Shown here: piece after piece, positions 43,088 to 52,291 of the stretch
How the letters are laid out: each line of letters begins with the position of its first letter
Position numbering within the stretch: the stretch's first letter is position 1
Source of the DNA: JAHFTY01 sp964584785
GTDB lineage: Bacteria > Acidobacteriota > Terriglobia > 20CM-2-55-15
Length of the DNA stretch: 64,000 nt
Reading direction: 5' to 3'
Assembly (NCBI GenBank): GCA_964584785.1
Contig: CAZPBY010000014.1
Location: forward strand, 58,437 to 122,436
Translations under genes and position numbers: made by a program
The notes under the pieces: model-generated
Seen by the model: the letters and a program-made list of their open reading frames with translations, nothing else
What the model was told of the DNA's origin: nothing
The model's database searches: none

Positions 43088-43473
43088 TTCTGGATTCCTC
43101 TGCGATCCTCGCAATTGTGCTCAGGGAACCCGGTTCCGAAATCCTCATCGAGCGGATTGCTGAAGCTACCGACATATTCATCGGCGCGCCAACATTGGCC
43201 GAGGCCGGTATCGTCCTGGAGAATCGTCTCGGGAACAGCGCACCCGGTTTGCTGGTGCAGTTTCTCCACGAGTGGAAGATCACGATCCTCGCATTCGGCG
43301 AAGATCATTGGCGGGAAGCCGTCGCCGCCTACTCCATATACGGAAAGGGAAAACACAAGGCCGGTTTGAATATCGGAGACTGCCTGACCTTTGCCGTCGC
43401 TCGATTATCTGGCCAACCTTTGTTGGACGCAGGCGGCGGCTTCAGCAAGACAGATATCGAACGAGCGCTCTAG
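43084..43473 (+). CDS. PIN-domain toxin VapC-like (second module)
   Basis: A 129-residue PIN-domain protein: MILDSSAILAIVLREPG (D4), GAPTLAEAGIVLEN (glutamate), LNIGDCLTFAVARL (aspartate) and the C-terminal FSKTDIERAL. At the position where most VapC proteins have G(N/D)DF, this one reads GGGF, so one acidic active-site residue seems lost. The antitoxin remnant overlaps its start. With weak antitoxin and an altered active site it may be inactive, or neutralised by another antitoxin. Confidence 0.87.
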   Translation: MILDSSAILAIVLREPGSEILIERIAEATDIFIGAPTLAEAGIVLENRLGNSAPGLLVQFLHEWKITILAFGEDHWREAVAAYSIYGKGKHKAGLNIGDCLTFAVARLSGQPLLDAGGGFSKTDIERAL

Positions 43474-43598
43474 TATCGTTCCTGGAGTGGACTGCAACCG
43501 AAGATCAAGGCCGATCATAACAGATTCCGCAATACGGCCGATTTGCTGCTAATATCGCGAGGTTTTCGAGATGCAATAACTTTCCCTTGGAGGATGGA

Positions 43599-43919
43599 AT
43601 GCCCAAGTATCTGATCGAAGCAAACTACACATTAGAAGGCGTCCGAGGCTTCATGAAAGATGGCGGCACGAAACGGCGCGAAGCCGCCGCAGCGGCCATC
43701 AAGAGCGTCGGCGGCAAAGTCGAAGCGTTCTATTTTGCGTTCGGAAATCCGGATGCGGTCGTGATCATGGACGCTCCGGATAACGTCAGCGCAGCTGCCG
43801 CATCGGTGGCGATCAATTCGAGCGGCGCGGTCCAGGTGAAAACCATCGTGCTGTTGACTCCGGCGGAAATGGATGAAGCGGTGAAGAAGCCGGTGAAGTA
43901 CCGGGCCCCCGGCCAGTAA
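43599..43919 (+). CDS. GYD-domain protein
   Basis: A 106-residue small cytoplasmic protein with the ferredoxin-like GYD domain: MPKYLIEANYTLEGVRGFMKDGG at the start, VEAFYFAFGNPDAVVIMDAPD in the middle and VKTIVLLTPAEMDEA. The start at 43599 has GGAGG five bases upstream; the ATG at 43587 lies too close to that site. Function of GYD proteins is unknown. It stands alone. Confidence 0.88.
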   Translation: MPKYLIEANYTLEGVRGFMKDGGTKRREAAAAAIKSVGGKVEAFYFAFGNPDAVVIMDAPDNVSAAAASVAINSSGAVQVKTIVLLTPAEMDEAVKKPVKYRAPGQ

Positions 43920-43952
43920 GCTAAAGAGTCGACCGGCATAACGAGGCAGCGG

Positions 43953-44771
43953 TTGGAATCGCAATCCGGACGGTTATCCCTGGCTATTTCGGCGCTAATC
44001 GTCTGCCTCGCCGCCGGAACTGCGGTCGCTCAGTTCCGTTTTGGAGCCCGCATCGTCCCCGATCCTTCTCCCGAACAGGAATTTCATCCCAGTTCCGAAT
44101 TCCGCATGGCCCGCGTGAAGTACAAGACAGTCGGAGGCGCGGGATCTCACGGCCTGATTCAGCCATGGTGGGCCATTGATTATCCGTTCGCCGAAGAACA
44201 CTTCTTTGCGGCATTGCGTCGCGTGACGAATATCACCGTGTCCGACGTTGAAGCTCAGCTCGAACTCACCGATAAACGCATTTTTGAGTACCCCTTCCTG
44301 TTTCTACAAGCACCGGGCGCCGGCTATTGGCGTCCGACAGAAGACGAGGCAGTAAATCTGAGAGAACACTTGATGCGCGGCGGATTCCTGCTGGTTGACG
44401 ATTTTCACGGCGAATACGATTGGGCGATCTTTCAATCGGCGATAAACCGCGTTTTCCCGGACCGGCGGATCGTGGAGATTCCGGAGAGCGATCCGCTGAT
44501 GCACATCTTTTACGACCTCGATGAGCGGACCCCCATTCCGGGCGAACGTCACCTGCGCGGCTTCGGCGGTCAGTACGGGCTGAGGATGCAAGGGCCGCCG
44601 CATTGGCGAGGCATCTACGATGACCGGGATCGACTGATGGTCGCCATCAACTTCAACATCGACATGGGCGACTCGTGGGAGCATGCGGACGATCCGTCCT
44701 ATCCGGTGCCGATGACCGCGCTGGGTTACAAGTTCGGCGTCAACTACGTCATCTATGCCATGACCCATTAG
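43953..44771 (+). CDS. DUF4159 exported protein
   Basis: A 272-residue protein beginning at a TTG, with a hydrophobic signal (LSLAISALIVCLAAGTAVA). The DUF4159 core reads FRMARVKYKTVGGAGSHG, WWAIDYPFAEEHFFAALRRV, RGGFLLVDDFHGEYDW and ends in NYVIYAMTH. The fold is class I glutamine-amidotransferase-like in related proteins, with no clear catalytic cysteine here. It is a close paralogue of the gene at 62138-62932 and a more distant one of 61351-62097. Role unknown. Confidence 0.87.
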   Translation: MESQSGRLSLAISALIVCLAAGTAVAQFRFGARIVPDPSPEQEFHPSSEFRMARVKYKTVGGAGSHGLIQPWWAIDYPFAEEHFFAALRRVTNITVSDVEAQLELTDKRIFEYPFLFLQAPGAGYWRPTEDEAVNLREHLMRGGFLLVDDFHGEYDWAIFQSAINRVFPDRRIVEIPESDPLMHIFYDLDERTPIPGERHLRGFGGQYGLRMQGPPHWRGIYDDRDRLMVAINFNIDMGDSWEHADDPSYPVPMTALGYKFGVNYVIYAMTH

Positions 44772-44784
44772 CGTCAACTGATCG

Positions 44785-46347
44785 TCAGGACTTGCGCGTG
44801 ACCGGCGGAACTGCCATGTCCGGTGAAAGCGTGGGCCGTTTCGTATGCCACTGCGTCGCCTTTTCATAGGCGTTTGCGAGTGCGAGGACCTTCGCTTCAG
44901 AGAACCGCGGGCCGGCGATCATCAGGCCGATCGGCAGACCATCCTTTGAGAAACCACACGGAATCGAAATCGCGGGTAATCCGAAAATGTTAAACGGACC
45001 GGTGTTGGAAACCGTTTCCGGTTCACGCGGCACGACGACTTCTTCGCGGTTCAGCGCGTCGTTGATCATTCGCGGCATGATGCGCATCGTGGGCAGAGCC
45101 ACAAGATCGAAGTTTGTAAAGGCGGCATCGATATTCTTTCGCAGCAAAATGAGTTTCCAGTTCGAGGTCACATAATCGACGATCTTCTCGGCGCACGGCT
45201 GCGTCGTCCCATCGTTCATTCCCTTCAATGTGCTGTCGAGACTCTGGCGGACGGCTAGCGAATATCGACCCGAGTTTCGCCGAAAGAGTTCGAGATGATA
45301 CGCGATGCGTTCGCCGCCGAGCGAAAGCGCGTCGAATCCGGCGGTGCCGGGCAGACTGCAGTCCAGCGTGGATTTGGTGAGCCTGGATAGAACGCCGATG
45401 GCATCCTCGACCGCTTTCGCAACTTCCGGATCCAGCGCATCAAAAAATGGTGCGCGCGGAATGCCAAGCCGAAGGCCAGACACGGGCTGCTTCATCGTCT
45501 GGACATAGTCTTCCTTGCCGTGCTCGATGCTTGCGACGTCGTGAGAATCGTAGCCGGTCATATGATTCAACATGATGGCGGCATCCTCGACGGTCTTCGT
45601 CATCGGGCCGCAATGATCGAGCGAGTAGGTCAGTGGAATAATCCCTCGAATCGACACCAGCCCGTACGTCGGTTTCAACCCGACGATGCTGCAATACGCC
45701 GCGGGCATCCGCACCGAGCCGCCGGTATCGGTGCCGAGCGCTCCAAACGCCATGTCCGAAATGACGGCGGCGGCCGATCCACCGGACGATCCGGCGGGCA
45801 CTCGATCCAAAGCCCACGGATTGCGAACGGGACCGAAGTACGTTGAAGCCGAGGTATTGCCGTTGGCGAACTCGTGCATGTTGGTCTTGCCGATGAAAAC
45901 CGCTCCCGCTTCCTTCAGACGGCGAACAACGTCGGCGTCCTCGTCGGGGATGTGATCGTCGAGAACCTGACTGGCGGCGGTTGTGCGCGTTCCAGCGGTA
46001 TCAATGTTGTCCTTCAGCGCGATCGGAATTCCGTGAAGCGGGCTCCGGAACTTGCCGGACTTCGCTTCATCATCCAGCTTCGCGGCCTGAGCCAGCGCCT
46101 GGTCGCGCATGATCGTGATGTAGGCGTTGACTTTCGGGTTGTAGACCTTGATCCGTTCCAGCAACGCCTGAGTCAACTCGACGGAGGTGACCTGCTTCGT
46201 GTGAATCCGTTTTGAGACTTCGCTCAGCGGCAACGCCAACAACTCATCCGGTGGCGCCGGCAAAAAGGAGGTCCGCGGCGCGGCAACCGCGGGCAAGGCG
46301 GCAGCGCCGACACTCATAGCCACAAATTCCCGACGACTCATTCCCAT
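44785..46347 (-). CDS. Amidase signature family protein with Tat-like signal
   Basis: A 520-residue Ser-cisSer-Lys amidase. The N-terminus MSRREFVAMSVGAAALPAVAA looks like a twin-arginine signal. Motifs are GIPIALKDNIDTAGTRTTA (lysine), PAGSSGGSAAAVISDMAFGALGTDTGGSVRMPA (both serines) and LKPTYGLVSIRGIIPLTYSLDHCGP. It resembles GatA, but export argues against a role in tRNA amidation. It converges with the upstream DUF4159 gene. Confidence 0.93.
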   Translation of the reverse strand: MGMSRREFVAMSVGAAALPAVAAPRTSFLPAPPDELLALPLSEVSKRIHTKQVTSVELTQALLERIKVYNPKVNAYITIMRDQALAQAAKLDDEAKSGKFRSPLHGIPIALKDNIDTAGTRTTAASQVLDDHIPDEDADVVRRLKEAGAVFIGKTNMHEFANGNTSASTYFGPVRNPWALDRVPAGSSGGSAAAVISDMAFGALGTDTGGSVRMPAAYCSIVGLKPTYGLVSIRGIIPLTYSLDHCGPMTKTVEDAAIMLNHMTGYDSHDVASIEHGKEDYVQTMKQPVSGLRLGIPRAPFFDALDPEVAKAVEDAIGVLSRLTKSTLDCSLPGTAGFDALSLGGERIAYHLELFRRNSGRYSLAVRQSLDSTLKGMNDGTTQPCAEKIVDYVTSNWKLILLRKNIDAAFTNFDLVALPTMRIMPRMINDALNREEVVVPREPETVSNTGPFNIFGLPAISIPCGFSKDGLPIGLMIAGPRFSEAKVLALANAYEKATQWHTKRPTLSPDMAVPPVTRKS

Positions 46348-46442
46348 AAAAGCAGTCCCCTTTCGCGCGTTGTTTGAATGCCGCTACCATAACATCGCCA
46401 ATCGCAAATCGAAAATCGCTTATATCAACGGAAGAATTGCCA

Positions 46443-46805
46443 TTACGGAGGCCAACTGAGCAGCCGGCCGCCAATGACGTGAAGGTGGAGGTGATAAATC
46501 GTCTGACCCGCGCCCGCATTGACGTTGAAAACGGTGCGATAGCCCGTTTCGTGGACGCTAAACTGCACAGCCAGGGATTTAGCAACTTGAAACATGTGCG
46601 AGAGGAGGGCGTTATCTTCTTCCTGCACGTCGTTAAGTGTCGGGATGTGCTTTGTCGGACATACAAGAACATGCACAGGCGCCTGGGGCCGTGTGTCTTT
46701 GAATGCCACTACGAGCTGATCCTGGTACACGAACTGTGACGGCGACTCGCCTCGGATGATCCGGCAAAACAGGCACGACGACTGCATCTCGACACGATAA
46801 TCCAT
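46443..46805 (-). CDS. HIT-family nucleotide hydrolase
   Basis: A 120-residue histidine-triad protein of the HINT type. The N-terminal CLFCRIIRGESPS is the usual zinc-linked entry, and YHLHLHVIGGR (about 102-112) holds the HxHxH catalytic triad. Relatives hydrolyse AMP-lysine or AMP-NH2-type phosphoramidates. It is a single gene with a repeat-rich intergenic region upstream. Confidence 0.94.
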   Translation of the reverse strand: MDYRVEMQSSCLFCRIIRGESPSQFVYQDQLVVAFKDTRPQAPVHVLVCPTKHIPTLNDVQEEDNALLSHMFQVAKSLAVQFSVHETGYRTVFNVNAGAGQTIYHLHLHVIGGRLLSWPP

Positions 46806-46851
46806 TTCGATGGAGTAACAAAGATGTGGAAACGATCATCCGTACGCGGCG

Positions 46852-47023
46852 ATTCCGAAGCGGCGTCCGCAATTCGTGTCCCATCTCCAACGTCAAATTT
46901 AGTCGTAAATCCCGACAACAACATTATCCCGGCTTTGCGCGGCGAGGAATCTAACAGCGACATGTAAGCGTTTGAGATCGGACGCCCCAACATTTCACAA
47001 TATTCCGAAGCGGCGTCCGCAAT
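46852..47023. repeat. Repeat-rich intergenic segment with a 22-base direct repeat
   Basis: The 22 bases beginning ATTCCGAAGCGGCGTCCGCA occur identically at 46852-46873 and 47002-47023, 150 bases apart. Just after the first copy, GTGTCCCATCTCCAACGTCA (46876-46895) nearly matches a segment at 53307-53326. After the second copy, AATACGTCAAACAGTCG resembles the terminal repeat at 53288. This suggests fragments of a shared repeat family. No gene is seen in the 236-base gap. Confidence 0.65.
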
Positions 47024-47041
47024 ACGTCAAACAGTCGTATC

Positions 47042-48718
47042 TCATCCGAGGGAACGGTTGCTTCCGCTTTCCTCCAAACGCGTGGAGATTATCAGCGCGA
47101 CTACAATGAGTACGACCTGAATGACGCCAAACGACGCGGCGGTGCCGTAATTGGCGAGATACAACTCGTCGTTGATCGCGATCGACAGTGGGCGGTGCCG
47201 CGGCGTGTAGATGAGGATTGTCGCAACGAACTCTCCAACACCATTCACGAACGCAAGGAGCGCGCCTGCCGCGATCCCGCGGTAAAGCAGCGGGAGAACG
47301 ACTCTCCTCAACGCATACCACCAGCTGCCGCCCAGGCTGCGGGCCGCCTCTTCCAACGACGGATCCAGTTGCGCCAGCGCGGCCGTCGTTGAACGGAACA
47401 CCAGCGGTGAAAAACGGACAAAATACGCAACCGGCACGATCCAGAATGTTCCGATCAAGACTTGTCCAAAGCTGAACACCGAAGCATTCGCGAACGCGGT
47501 TATGAGATTGATCGCAACAACCGTTCCCGGCAAAGCCCATGGCAGCATCATCGCAATGTCGATAGCGCCGCTAACCCGATTGCGCATCCGCGCGATCACA
47601 TACGCGCAAGCGACGCCGAGCACAATCGTTCCGATAACCGCGATTGCGCTCATCTCGAGACTGTTTTTCACGGGATCCCAGGCACGAGCGTCCGTAAACA
47701 GACTCGTGAAGTTTTGCATCGTGTATCGCGACGGGACCGGTGAACCGCGCCACGAGCCGTTTACCGAAAAGGCGAGGATGAAGATCATCACGATCGGAAG
47801 CAGGAGAAACACAGTGGAGAGCCCGGCGAGTGCGAACACGACGGCTTTGGCGCCGGGGCGTGTGATTCGCTGTTGCTTCCTCGCGCCTCCCTTGGACTGC
47901 GAACGGTAGATCGTGCGCCGCTCATAAGCTCGCATGACGATCAGGAACGCGATGGAGATGATCGCCAGCATCACGGAAACCACCGAAGCGAAGCGCAAAT
48001 CGCCGTTCGTCTTGGCGTTCACGATTTGTGTGGTCATCACTTGATCGACGCCGAACAACAGCGGCGCGGTGTAGGACGCCATCGAAGACATGAACGTCAG
48101 CAGCGCGCCGGACACAACGGCCGGCGTCAGCAGCGGCAAAACGATTCGCGTCCAGGTTTGAAACCTTGTCGCGCCCAGACTGTAGGCCGCCTCCTCGATC
48201 GAATCGTCGGCGTGGGCGAGGGAAGCGGCGGCCGTGAGATAGAAATACGGATACATCGTCAGCGTGTGGACGAGCAGCACGCCGGAAACGCCGGTCAGCG
48301 CGAAGTTCCTGGGATCGGAGTGAAAGAGGTTGCCGAGGATCTGAGGAAACGTGCCGCCGATGCCATACAGCAGAACGAACGCCTCCACGCCCATCAGCGG
48401 AGGCAGAGCGATCGGAACAAGCACCAACACGCGGCACACGCGCTTCATCGGAAAATCCCAGCGGTTGAGCAGCACTGCCAGGAATATCCCGACGAGCCCC
48501 GACGTGATGACGCTCAGCAGCGAAATCAGAAGACTGCCGAGCATCGCTTCGCCCTGAGCGCCGTTTTGGAAATCGAAGAATCGAGCGTATGCGCTGAAGG
48601 GCCCGCCGTCGCCGTCGATGCTCAGGCGGAACGTCGAAACGAGCGGACCGACAACGTACCCCCACAGCACGAGTGCAAGAACGACCAGAACGAGGATTGA
48701 TGCGACGCGCGCTTTCAT
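47042..48718 (-). CDS. ABC transporter permease, iron(III)-type double permease
   Basis: A 558-residue inner-membrane protein made of two fused BPD_transp_1 domains. Each has about six helices and an EAA loop: EEAAYSLGATRFQTWTRIVLPLLTPAV near residue 175 and EEAARSLGGSWWYALRRVVLPLLYRGI near 455. This duplicated architecture is typical of FbpB/AfuB-type iron and 2-aminoethylphosphonate/thiamine importers. Its start overlaps the ATPase gene by four bases. Confidence 0.92.
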   Translation of the reverse strand: MKARVASILVLVVLALVLWGYVVGPLVSTFRLSIDGDGGPFSAYARFFDFQNGAQGEAMLGSLLISLLSVITSGLVGIFLAVLLNRWDFPMKRVCRVLVLVPIALPPLMGVEAFVLLYGIGGTFPQILGNLFHSDPRNFALTGVSGVLLVHTLTMYPYFYLTAAASLAHADDSIEEAAYSLGATRFQTWTRIVLPLLTPAVVSGALLTFMSSMASYTAPLLFGVDQVMTTQIVNAKTNGDLRFASVVSVMLAIISIAFLIVMRAYERRTIYRSQSKGGARKQQRITRPGAKAVVFALAGLSTVFLLLPIVMIFILAFSVNGSWRGSPVPSRYTMQNFTSLFTDARAWDPVKNSLEMSAIAVIGTIVLGVACAYVIARMRNRVSGAIDIAMMLPWALPGTVVAINLITAFANASVFSFGQVLIGTFWIVPVAYFVRFSPLVFRSTTAALAQLDPSLEEAARSLGGSWWYALRRVVLPLLYRGIAAGALLAFVNGVGEFVATILIYTPRHRPLSIAINDELYLANYGTAASFGVIQVVLIVVALIISTRLEESGSNRSLG

Positions 48719-49788
48719 GGCACGTCTTTAGAACTCGATCCCTCGACAAGATGCAGTGATTTCACGGGCAGGCCCAGCTTCACGTGCTGACCCGGTTCCA
48801 GCGGACCGGCCAGGCTCGGCACTTCCACAACCAATTCACCGGCGTCGGTTCTCACGAGGCATGACCGGACAGAGCCGCTGTATTCCACATCCGCAACGAC
48901 GCCTTCGAAAACGGCGCCCTTGTCGACAATCGTCAGCGACTCGGCGCGAATGCATACGCCCACATCCGCGCCGATCTTCAGCTCGGGGGCGGCCACGGAC
49001 AGTTCCCGTCCGTTCTTGAACCGGACCACTGCGCGACCGTTCGAGACAGCACCGACTGTGGCATCGAGCACATTGTTCCGTCCGATGAACCTGGCGACGA
49101 AACGATTGGCCGGCCGCTCGTAAATATCTTCCGGAACTGCGACCTGCTGAATTCGGCCGGCGTTGAGAATGGCTATCCGCGAGCTCATTCCCATGGCCTC
49201 CGCCTGATCGTGCGTGACATACACCGTGGTGACGCCGGTAGCATTGTGAAGCGCCCTCAAAGTCGCGCGGGTTTCTTCGCGGAGCCTGGCATCGAGGTTC
49301 GATAGCGGTTCATCGAGAAGCAGCAGCCGGGGACGGATCACCAACGCGCGCGCCAACGCGACGCGCTGCTGCTGGCCGCCGGAGAGCTGATCGACGCGGG
49401 CGGAACCCATCGTGTCGAGTTGCACCTGCCGAAGCGCTTCTTTCACACGCTGGTCGATTTCCACGGAAGCAAGTTTTCGGACTTCCAAACCAAAAGCGAC
49501 GTTCCTGGCGACGGAAATATGCGGAAAGAGCGCGTAATTCTGAAATACAAGACCGATGTCACGTCGATTGGGAGGTTCATTGGTGATGTCGCGATTGTCG
49601 AAGAGCACGCGACCGCTTGTCGGCTCCTCAAAACCAGCGATCATCCGGAGGATCGTCGTCTTGCCGCATCCTGAAGGACCCAGAAGTGTGAAGAACTCTC
49701 CATCCTCAATTCGCAGGTTTATCGAGTCCACAACTTTACCCGCGCGTTGGAAGATCTTGGTCAGAGCCTCCAGCGTGAGAGCGGTCAC
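48715..49788 (-). CDS. ABC transporter ATP-binding protein, FbpC/PotA type
   Basis: A 357-residue ATPase for the adjacent permease. Walker A is GPSGCGKTT (about 36-44), the signature QLSGGQQQRVALARAL (about 134-149), Walker B LLLDEPLSNLDARLR, and the H-loop YVTHDQAEA. A C-terminal TOBE domain (about 240-350) is present. Overlap by four bases with both neighbours indicates a single three-gene operon. Confidence 0.95.
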   Translation of the reverse strand: MTALTLEALTKIFQRAGKVVDSINLRIEDGEFFTLLGPSGCGKTTILRMIAGFEEPTSGRVLFDNRDITNEPPNRRDIGLVFQNYALFPHISVARNVAFGLEVRKLASVEIDQRVKEALRQVQLDTMGSARVDQLSGGQQQRVALARALVIRPRLLLLDEPLSNLDARLREETRATLRALHNATGVTTVYVTHDQAEAMGMSSRIAILNAGRIQQVAVPEDIYERPANRFVARFIGRNNVLDATVGAVSNGRAVVRFKNGRELSVAAPELKIGADVGVCIRAESLTIVDKGAVFEGVVADVEYSGSVRSCLVRTDAGELVVEVPSLAGPLEPGQHVKLGLPVKSLHLVEGSSSKDVP

Positions 49789-50855
49789 TTGCCTCCCTTA
49801 CCCTTGATATTCTGCGACCAGTAATCCATCCACTCGGTTTGCTTCCGGCTCATCAGGTCCCAATCGATTTTCATTTCCTTGATACTCAGGTTGCGAAGCC
49901 AGTCGGGTTTGTCCGAATCGGGAACCTGGATGGCAGGAATCTGATAGTAGTCTTTGGCGAGCTGCAGTTGAAGTTGCGGATCGAGAAGGAAGTTTTCGAA
50001 ATCCAGAGCGGCCTTCATCGTCTTCGGATTGTTCACCACGCCGACGCCGTCCAGAAGCACTGGCACGCCTGACGACGGAATAACGTACGACCATGGCCGA
50101 TTGTTCTTCAGCGGCTGGATCAGCGCATCCTGTAAATTCCAAAGCGTGACCGTGCCGACGCCGCGATCAACCTTGAGGTACATGTCGTCCGGCGTTGGCG
50201 TGTAGATCACCGTGTTCGCATCGAGTTTCTTCAACCACGCGTATCCGGCGTTCGCGGAACCTGTCGCGGCATACTGGCGATAGATCATGGCGCTGTAGAT
50301 CGTGCGCATGGTACCGGACGGCATGACATCGCGAATCACAATCTTCGATTTGAATGGCGGCGTGATCAGGTCATCCCAGTCTTTGGGCGCATGTTCGGGT
50401 TTGAGAAGATCGTGATTGTAGATGATGACTTCCGGAAGCAACATTTCCGCAAACCAGCGTCCCTGCGGATCTTTGCGGTCGGCATCGATCAGGTTCGCGT
50501 TCGCCGGATTCGATGGAGCGAGCAAGGCCTCATTTGCCGCCTGCTGCAAACCCTGGAGCGTTCCGCCCCACAGGAATCCGGCCTGAGGATTGCTCTTCTC
50601 CGCACGCAGACGATCCAACGCCGCCTGCGCGCCGAGGATGACCGTATCCACATTGCCCTTGTATTGCGGAAACCTCTGCTCAAATAGATCGACGACCGCA
50701 GCCACTTCGTTTTTGTCGCGGCCCGTGTAAATGATCAACCGTTGATGCTCGCCGGTCCCTGCATTCCGGGATCGATCGTCAGAGCCGGCATGACAGCCGG
50801 TCAGCAGCAGACATATAACCAGAGGAATAATCCCGATCCGAATTCTCATGCGCAT
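49785..50855 (-). CDS. ABC transporter substrate-binding lipoprotein, iron-type
   Basis: A 356-residue binding protein with a lipoprotein signal: VICLLLTGC with cysteine near residue 21. The mature part starts LIIYTGRDKNEVAAVVDLFEQRFPQ, as in FbpA/AfuA proteins of class II periplasmic binding folds. GFLWGGTLQGLQQAANEAL and PPFKSKIVIRDVMPSGTM are further shared stretches. The iron-binding tyrosine pair of FbpA is not evident near the C-terminus, so phosphonate, phosphate sugar or another ligand is possible. First gene of the operon, divergent from a histidine kinase. Confidence 0.9.
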   Translation of the reverse strand: MRMRIRIGIIPLVICLLLTGCHAGSDDRSRNAGTGEHQRLIIYTGRDKNEVAAVVDLFEQRFPQYKGNVDTVILGAQAALDRLRAEKSNPQAGFLWGGTLQGLQQAANEALLAPSNPANANLIDADRKDPQGRWFAEMLLPEVIIYNHDLLKPEHAPKDWDDLITPPFKSKIVIRDVMPSGTMRTIYSAMIYRQYAATGSANAGYAWLKKLDANTVIYTPTPDDMYLKVDRGVGTVTLWNLQDALIQPLKNNRPWSYVIPSSGVPVLLDGVGVVNNPKTMKAALDFENFLLDPQLQLQLAKDYYQIPAIQVPDSDKPDWLRNLSIKEMKIDWDLMSRKQTEWMDYWSQNIKGKGGK

Positions 50856-51030
50856 GGGTCCTTACGTTAAGAACGGCTCATAGAACGGAATGATTCTCGC
50901 ACAACGTAGCGGATCATTTTGCAATACACCGGAGGAAAATTGTCAAACTGACACACTCGCTGACTGTGACAAACATCGGTTGACTAATGAACGTCAGGTA
51001 GGTGAACTTCTAGTATCCATCGGACAGCGG

Positions 51031-52248
51031 ATGAACACGGGAAAGAGGCCGGCACTCTTGGGACAGCGCGCACAACCTTCCGAACCCGATTTCAAGGCAC
51101 TCTTTGAATCCAGCCCGGATCTGAATCTTGTTCTGACACCCGATTTACGTATTGTTGCCGTTAGCGATGCGTATTTGCGCGCGACGGCGGCGAAGCGGGA
51201 ACAGATCCTCGGCAGGGACGTGTTTCGCGTATTTCCGGACAACCCCGACGAAATCGAAGCTCACAGAACCCGGAACCTGCGCGAATCGCTTCAGCGCGTC
51301 ATCGACACTCGTGCTCCGGATGTGATGAGCGTGCAAAAGTACAATATGCGCCGGCCGGATTTCGAGGGTGGAGGGTTTGAGGCGCGGTACTGGAGCCCGA
51401 TCAACACGCCGGTCATCGGAACAAACGGCGAGCTTTGCTACATCGTCCACTCGGTGAGGGACGTCACCGGCTTCATACAGGAGGGCCACGAACTCGAAAA
51501 AATCACCGAACTCGAGTTTCGGGTGCACGAGCGTACCAAGCAGCTTCAGGACACGATTCGTGAATTGGAATCGTTCAGCTACTCCGTATCCCACGACTTG
51601 AAAGCGCCGCTTCGCGCGATCGACGGCTTTTCGCGAATCCTGATCGAGGAGTTTTCCGACAAACTCGACGCTGATGGCCGTCATGTGCTGAACGTTATCC
51701 GCACCAGCACTCTCAAGATGGGAAACCTGATCGAAAGCCTTCTCGACCTGGCGCGCCTTGGCCGCAAGCAAATGCAACTTGTCGACGTCGACATGAAAGC
51801 GCTTGTGAGAAATGTATTTCATGAAGTCCGGTCGGCCGCGCCCGAACGGAACGTCGAACTGCGCTGCGGACCGCTGCACCATGTCAAAGCCGATCCTGTA
51901 CTGATGCAGCAGGTGTTGATGAACCTCCTGTCGAATGCGTTCAAATTCACGCGTCATCGTGAGCAGGCGACTGTCGAGGTCGGATCGGAGTTGCGCGAAT
52001 CGTCCCGGGAAGTCGTTTTCTGGATCCGTGATAACGGTGTGGGTTTCGAGATGCAATACGTGGACAAGCTGTTCGGCGTTTTTCAACGGCTACACACCGA
52101 CCGCGAATTCGACGGCACCGGCATTGGTCTGGCCATCGTCCAACGTGCCGTTCACCGGCATGCCGGCCGCGTCTGGGCCGAATCCATCCTGGGAGAAGGC
52201 GCGACGTTCTTCTTTTCGATACCTGCAATCCGAACCAGCGCCTACTAA
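51031..52248 (+). CDS. PAS-domain sensor histidine kinase
   Basis: A 405-residue kinase without membrane segments from the ATG at 51031; the open frame extends to an ATG at 50890. A PAS domain (about 20-135, FKALFESSPDLNLVLTPDLR) and a short coiled coil are followed by the dimerisation/phosphoacceptor helix FSYSVSHDLKAPLRAIDGFS with the phospho-histidine. The ATPase domain has the N box MNLLSNAFKFT, the G1 box WIRDNGVGFEM and the G2 box GTGIGLAIV. It resembles bacteriophytochrome-type kinases. No response regulator gene is adjacent. Confidence 0.93.
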   Translation: MNTGKRPALLGQRAQPSEPDFKALFESSPDLNLVLTPDLRIVAVSDAYLRATAAKREQILGRDVFRVFPDNPDEIEAHRTRNLRESLQRVIDTRAPDVMSVQKYNMRRPDFEGGGFEARYWSPINTPVIGTNGELCYIVHSVRDVTGFIQEGHELEKITELEFRVHERTKQLQDTIRELESFSYSVSHDLKAPLRAIDGFSRILIEEFSDKLDADGRHVLNVIRTSTLKMGNLIESLLDLARLGRKQMQLVDVDMKALVRNVFHEVRSAAPERNVELRCGPLHHVKADPVLMQQVLMNLLSNAFKFTRHREQATVEVGSELRESSREVVFWIRDNGVGFEMQYVDKLFGVFQRLHTDREFDGTGIGLAIVQRAVHRHAGRVWAESILGEGATFFFSIPAIRTSAY

Positions 52249-52291
52249 GAACGTCATGACTCACGGGCATGTTTTCCAGATCGTGCCTGAA

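Noticed and set aside
42946..43356. Long N-terminal extension of the Phd antitoxin
   Set aside because: The extension is antisense to the second VapC gene and contains the operator-like repeats. The antitoxin fold begins at 42945.
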